From assembly GCA_964596985.1 (NCBI GenBank), contig CAZQWG010000016.1, positions 1 to 9,341 of the forward strand: a stretch of DNA of 9,341 nt. The letters are read 5' to 3'. This stretch comes from GCA-020345945 sp964596985. Its GTDB lineage: Archaea > Thermoproteota > Bathyarchaeia > RBG-16-48-13 > GCA-020345945. Under the pieces are notes generated by a model. That model had not been told where the DNA came from and did no database searches. It saw nothing but the letters and a program-made list of their open reading frames with translations. Position numbers and translations under genes: made by a program. Below, piece after piece: positions 7,432 through 9,341 of the stretch (the stretch's first letter is position 1; each line of letters begins with the position of its first letter).

Positions 7432-8419
7432 TGAAATCTTTATCCTCAAATGCGTTGAGCTTGAGACAGGCTACTTCTCTCCCAGGCGCAATCTCTCTCA
7501 ACTCGGGATCCATCTCCAGACAGCGTTTATCAGCTATTTCACATCGAGGGCTGTAATTACAGCCTTGGGGAAGGGTTATTAAATCCGGGACCTCTCCTGG
7601 TATAGAATACAACCGCTTCTCCGCATTATCGTGGATTCCAGGTATTGACTTTAGTAGCCCATTTGAATAGGGATGAAGTGGCTTTCTATAAAAGAGTTCG
7701 ACATCTGCCCGCTCAACGATGCGGCCTGCATACATGACAATCACCGTATCGCATGTATTCGCAACCACACCTAGATCATGCGTGATAAGGATACTTCCCA
7801 TGGCAAGTTCTCTCTTTAACTTGTCTACTAGCTCAAAAATCTGGGCTTCAATAGTAACGTCGAGTGCTGTTGTAGGCTCGTCCAGAAGTAAGATGCTTGG
7901 ATTACAGGAGATGGCCATAGCTATCAGTATTCGCTGACGCATCCCCCCACTGAGTTCGTGAGGATAGTTAGTGACTCGCTCCTTAGGATTGGATATTCCT
8001 ACTTGATTTACCAGCTCGATTATCCGTCTAGTAGTCTCCTTCTTTGACAAACAGCTGTGGAATTTCAGTACTCGACGAACTTGCTCCTCTATGGAAAGTG
8101 TAGGATTCAACGAGCTTAAGGAATCTTGGAAAACCATGGCTATGTGCTTTCCTCGAATCCGACGCATCCTTCTTTGACCCATTTCCAGTACCTCTTCGCC
8201 CCGGTATTGAATCGATCCGTTATCTACACTTCCGGGATTTTCGATCAGGCCCATTATCGAAAGAGCAGTAACAGTTTTTCCAGATCCGGACTCGCCTACT
8301 ATCCCAAGGGTTTGTCCCTCAACAAGCTTAAAGGAAATCCCGTCCACGGCTCTAACTACCCCTTCTTCGGTGTAAAAACGAGTCACTAAATCATTGACTT
8401 CTAACACTGTATGCTTCAT
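7421..8419 (-). CDS. oppD: Oligopeptide/dipeptide ABC transporter ATP-binding protein, OppD/DppD type
   Basis: A complete 332-residue ATPase, partner of the OppF-type subunit. Walker A is GESGSGKT (42-49), the Q-loop Gln is at 98 in V-F-Q-D, the signature is LSGGMRQR (156-163), Walker B is ILLLDEP (176-182), the D-loop is A-L-D (185-187) and the H-loop His is 214. The C-terminal extension contains P-L-H-P-Y (247-251), the usual family segment, and cysteines at 287, 293, 300 and 318 (C-x5-C-x6-C-x17-C), the arrangement associated with a [4Fe-4S] cluster in DppD-type proteins. The start codon overlaps the oppC stop in ATGA (8416-8419), implying translational coupling, with GAAGG about six bases upstream. 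The signature M-R-Q-R rather than Q-R-Q-R is normal for OppD. Confidence 0.93.
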   Translation of the reverse strand: MKHTVLEVNDLVTRFYTEEGVVRAVDGISFKLVEGQTLGIVGESGSGKTVTALSIMGLIENPGSVDNGSIQYRGEEVLEMGQRRMRRIRGKHIAMVFQDSLSSLNPTLSIEEQVRRVLKFHSCLSKKETTRRIIELVNQVGISNPKERVTNYPHELSGGMRQRILIAMAISCNPSILLLDEPTTALDVTIEAQIFELVDKLKRELAMGSILITHDLGVVANTCDTVIVMYAGRIVERADVELFYRKPLHPYSNGLLKSIPGIHDNAEKRLYSIPGEVPDLITLPQGCNYSPRCEIADKRCLEMDPELREIAPGREVACLKLNAFEDKDFNDQ

Positions 8420-9267
8420 ACGCGCCTTCTTTTGAATTGTTTGGGATCAAGTGAATCGCGCAGCCCATCTCCTAGCAGATTGAACCCGAGAACAGTCAGA
8501 GAGATTAGTACACCAGGGACAACCGCGTACCACCAAGCACCTTGGAATAGATAGTCGCGCGCTTCATTGAGCATGATTCCTAGACTAGGATGTGGCGGTT
8601 GTAATCCCACCCCCAAAAAAGCAAGTGAGGAGGCTTGAAGCACCGTAGTGGCCATCATCAATGAAGCCTGAACTATCATAGGGGCAATAACATTAATGGA
8701 AATCTCTTTAATAAGTATCCTGATACTTGAGGCTCCTGATACCCTCGCTGCTTTAACGTAATCCTCTGTCATCTCTTTCAGAACCACACTTCTCATAACT
8801 CGTGCAAAACGTGGAGAATAGGTAATTGCAATCACTATCATGATTTTGACCATGTTGCTTATGGTAATAGGTCCAAGTTTCATCTTTCCTATTCCGAGCG
8901 CGCCCAAAAGAGCAATCGCCAGGACTAAGGTCGGAAAGGATAGCATAATATCGACTGCTCGCATAATCAATTCATCCACCCAAGTACCGCCTCTATATCC
9001 AGCTACTGCTCCCAAAATCACTCCCAAGACAAAAGCTACTGCAATAGCTCCTGCCGCAAGTTCTAAAAGCGTCCTGGTGCCATACAAAGCTCGAGATAGG
9101 ATATCCCGGCCGAATTTATCACTGCCAAGGAGGAATGGCTTTCCATCCTCGCTTTTGGACAAAGGAGGCAATGGATGACGTTGACCCTGTGGGGCATCGA
9201 ACTGCTCTACTGGGTTGTAGGGGCTTATTACCCCTGCAAACAGTGCCATAGCTATGAAGACCATCAC
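8416..9267 (-). CDS. oppC: Oligopeptide/dipeptide ABC transporter permease, OppC/DppC type, 5' truncated by IS insertion
   Basis: An inner-membrane permease of the Opp/Dpp importer. Recognised by GSDKFGRDILSRALYGTR (48-65), the conserved OppC segment after the first periplasmic loop, several hydrophobic helices, and the EAA loop D-Y-V-K-A-A-R-V-S-G-A-S that contacts the ATPases (about 169-180). It ends in the oppC-typical G-L-R-D-S-L-D-P. The native frame stays open upstream through L-V-G-G-I-I-V-M-V-F to 9287, where the IS481-type end begins, so the cytoplasmic N-terminus and the start of helix 1 are missing. As it stands, the frame could start at GTG 9267 or ATG 9264, helped by an AGGTGGA six bases before the GTG. 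That protein keeps most of helix 1 and might be partly functional, but I treat it as a truncated gene. oppB and oppA are not in the window. Confidence 0.88.
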   Translation of the reverse strand: MMVFIAMALFAGVISPYNPVEQFDAPQGQRHPLPPLSKSEDGKPFLLGSDKFGRDILSRALYGTRTLLELAAGAIAVAFVLGVILGAVAGYRGGTWVDELIMRAVDIMLSFPTLVLAIALLGALGIGKMKLGPITISNMVKIMIVIAITYSPRFARVMRSVVLKEMTEDYVKAARVSGASSIRILIKEISINVIAPMIVQASLMMATTVLQASSLAFLGVGLQPPHPSLGIMLNEARDYLFQGAWWYAVVPGVLISLTVLGFNLLGDGLRDSLDPKQFKRRRV

Positions 9268-9280
9268 AATGATTCCACCT

Positions 9281-9286
9281 ACTAGT
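9281..9286. other. NCTAGN target hexamer flanking the right IS481-type end
   Basis: ACTAGT lies immediately next to the IS end at 9287, inside what was oppC. It fits the NCTAGN target preference of IS481 and is self-complementary. The left-hand flank (TCTAGT) differs, as expected for an independent insertion. Confidence 0.55.
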
Positions 9287-9341
9287 GTGTCCAGTTCCGG
9301 AATGGTGTTGACACTTCAGGCCTCCTCGTGACGATGTTCAC
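9287..9341 (-). mobile_element. Right end of a second IS481-type element (partial, inverted copy)
   Basis: Bases 9287-9339 are a perfect reverse complement of 57-109. The copy includes about 29 bp of non-coding IS end and the last transposase codons, and it is cut by the window edge. Its transposase reads inward, like that of the left copy, so the two IS copies have their 3' ends facing each other across 9.2 kb. It interrupts oppC. Confidence 0.75.
9316..9341 (-). CDS. IS481-type transposase, last seven codons (5' end outside window)
   Basis: The minus strand reads E-H-R-H-E-E-A and stops with TGA at 9316-9318, identical to the tail at 57-80. Only the extreme C-terminus is present, so identity comes entirely from the left-hand copy. 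Confidence 0.6.

Noticed and set aside
3736..8419. Staphylopine-like (Cnt) metallophore system, because an opine dehydrogenase sits near an Opp-type transporter
   Set aside because: No nicotianamine-synthase-like or histidine-racemase gene is visible, and the 369-residue dehydrogenase is of the octopine/nopaline type and shorter than CntM.
1..9341. CRISPR arrays, tRNAs, riboswitches, defence or toxin-antitoxin modules
   Set aside because: No regularly spaced repeats, cloverleaf sequences or matching small gene pairs were seen on either strand.

Overview
The window is bacterial. It holds a single-strand catabolic and transport gene block, all on the minus strand, shot through with insertion-sequence debris. 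Strong purine-rich Shine-Dalgarno sites sit before the intact genes, spacing is compact, and Opp/Dpp, MmgE/PrpD and octopine-dehydrogenase family genes occur together. This is compatible with a fermentative or anaerobic amino-acid or peptide user of a Firmicutes-like type, but no phylogenetic marker is present and I do not assign a taxon.

Reading in the direction of transcription (right to left), the layout is as follows. (1) 9287-9341: inner end of an IS481-type element. (2) 8416-9287: oppC-type permease, cut at its 5' end by that element. (3) 7421-8419: oppD-type ATPase. (4) 6445-7431: oppF-type ATPase. The three opp genes overlap by 4 and 11 nt. (5) About 6064-6444: decayed sequence with no clear gene. 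(6) About 5000-5935: frameshifted remnant of an IS1182-like DDE transposase. (7) 4863-4999: possible tail of a lost gene. (8) 3736-4845: intact NAD-dependent octopine/opine-dehydrogenase family protein. (9) 2149-3596: near full-length but thoroughly broken IS1182-family transposase of a different subgroup. (10) 1821-2148: non-coding leader region. (11) 435-1820: intact MmgE/PrpD family protein. (12) 110-293: frameshifted and truncated IS3-type orfA. (13) 1-109: end of a second IS481-type element, in inverted orientation to the one at the right edge.

The intact genes suggest one pathway. An Opp/Dpp ABC importer would bring in a peptide or opine-like amino-acid conjugate, an opine-dehydrogenase-like enzyme would oxidise or reduce it, and an MmgE/PrpD-type lyase or dehydratase would act on a resulting carboxylic acid. 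Its oppA/oppB portion and the start of oppC lie beyond the right-hand IS element or are lost. The shared-substrate idea is inference from gene order only.

The two window ends carry an identical 53-bp inverted sequence (57-109 and 9287-9339). Both junctions abut an NCTAGN hexamer, the target preference known for IS481. The window therefore most likely ends where an assembly broke in a multicopy IS, or it is the inside of a composite-transposon-like segment. I found no CRISPR array, RNA gene, phage or defence module, and no clearly novel system.
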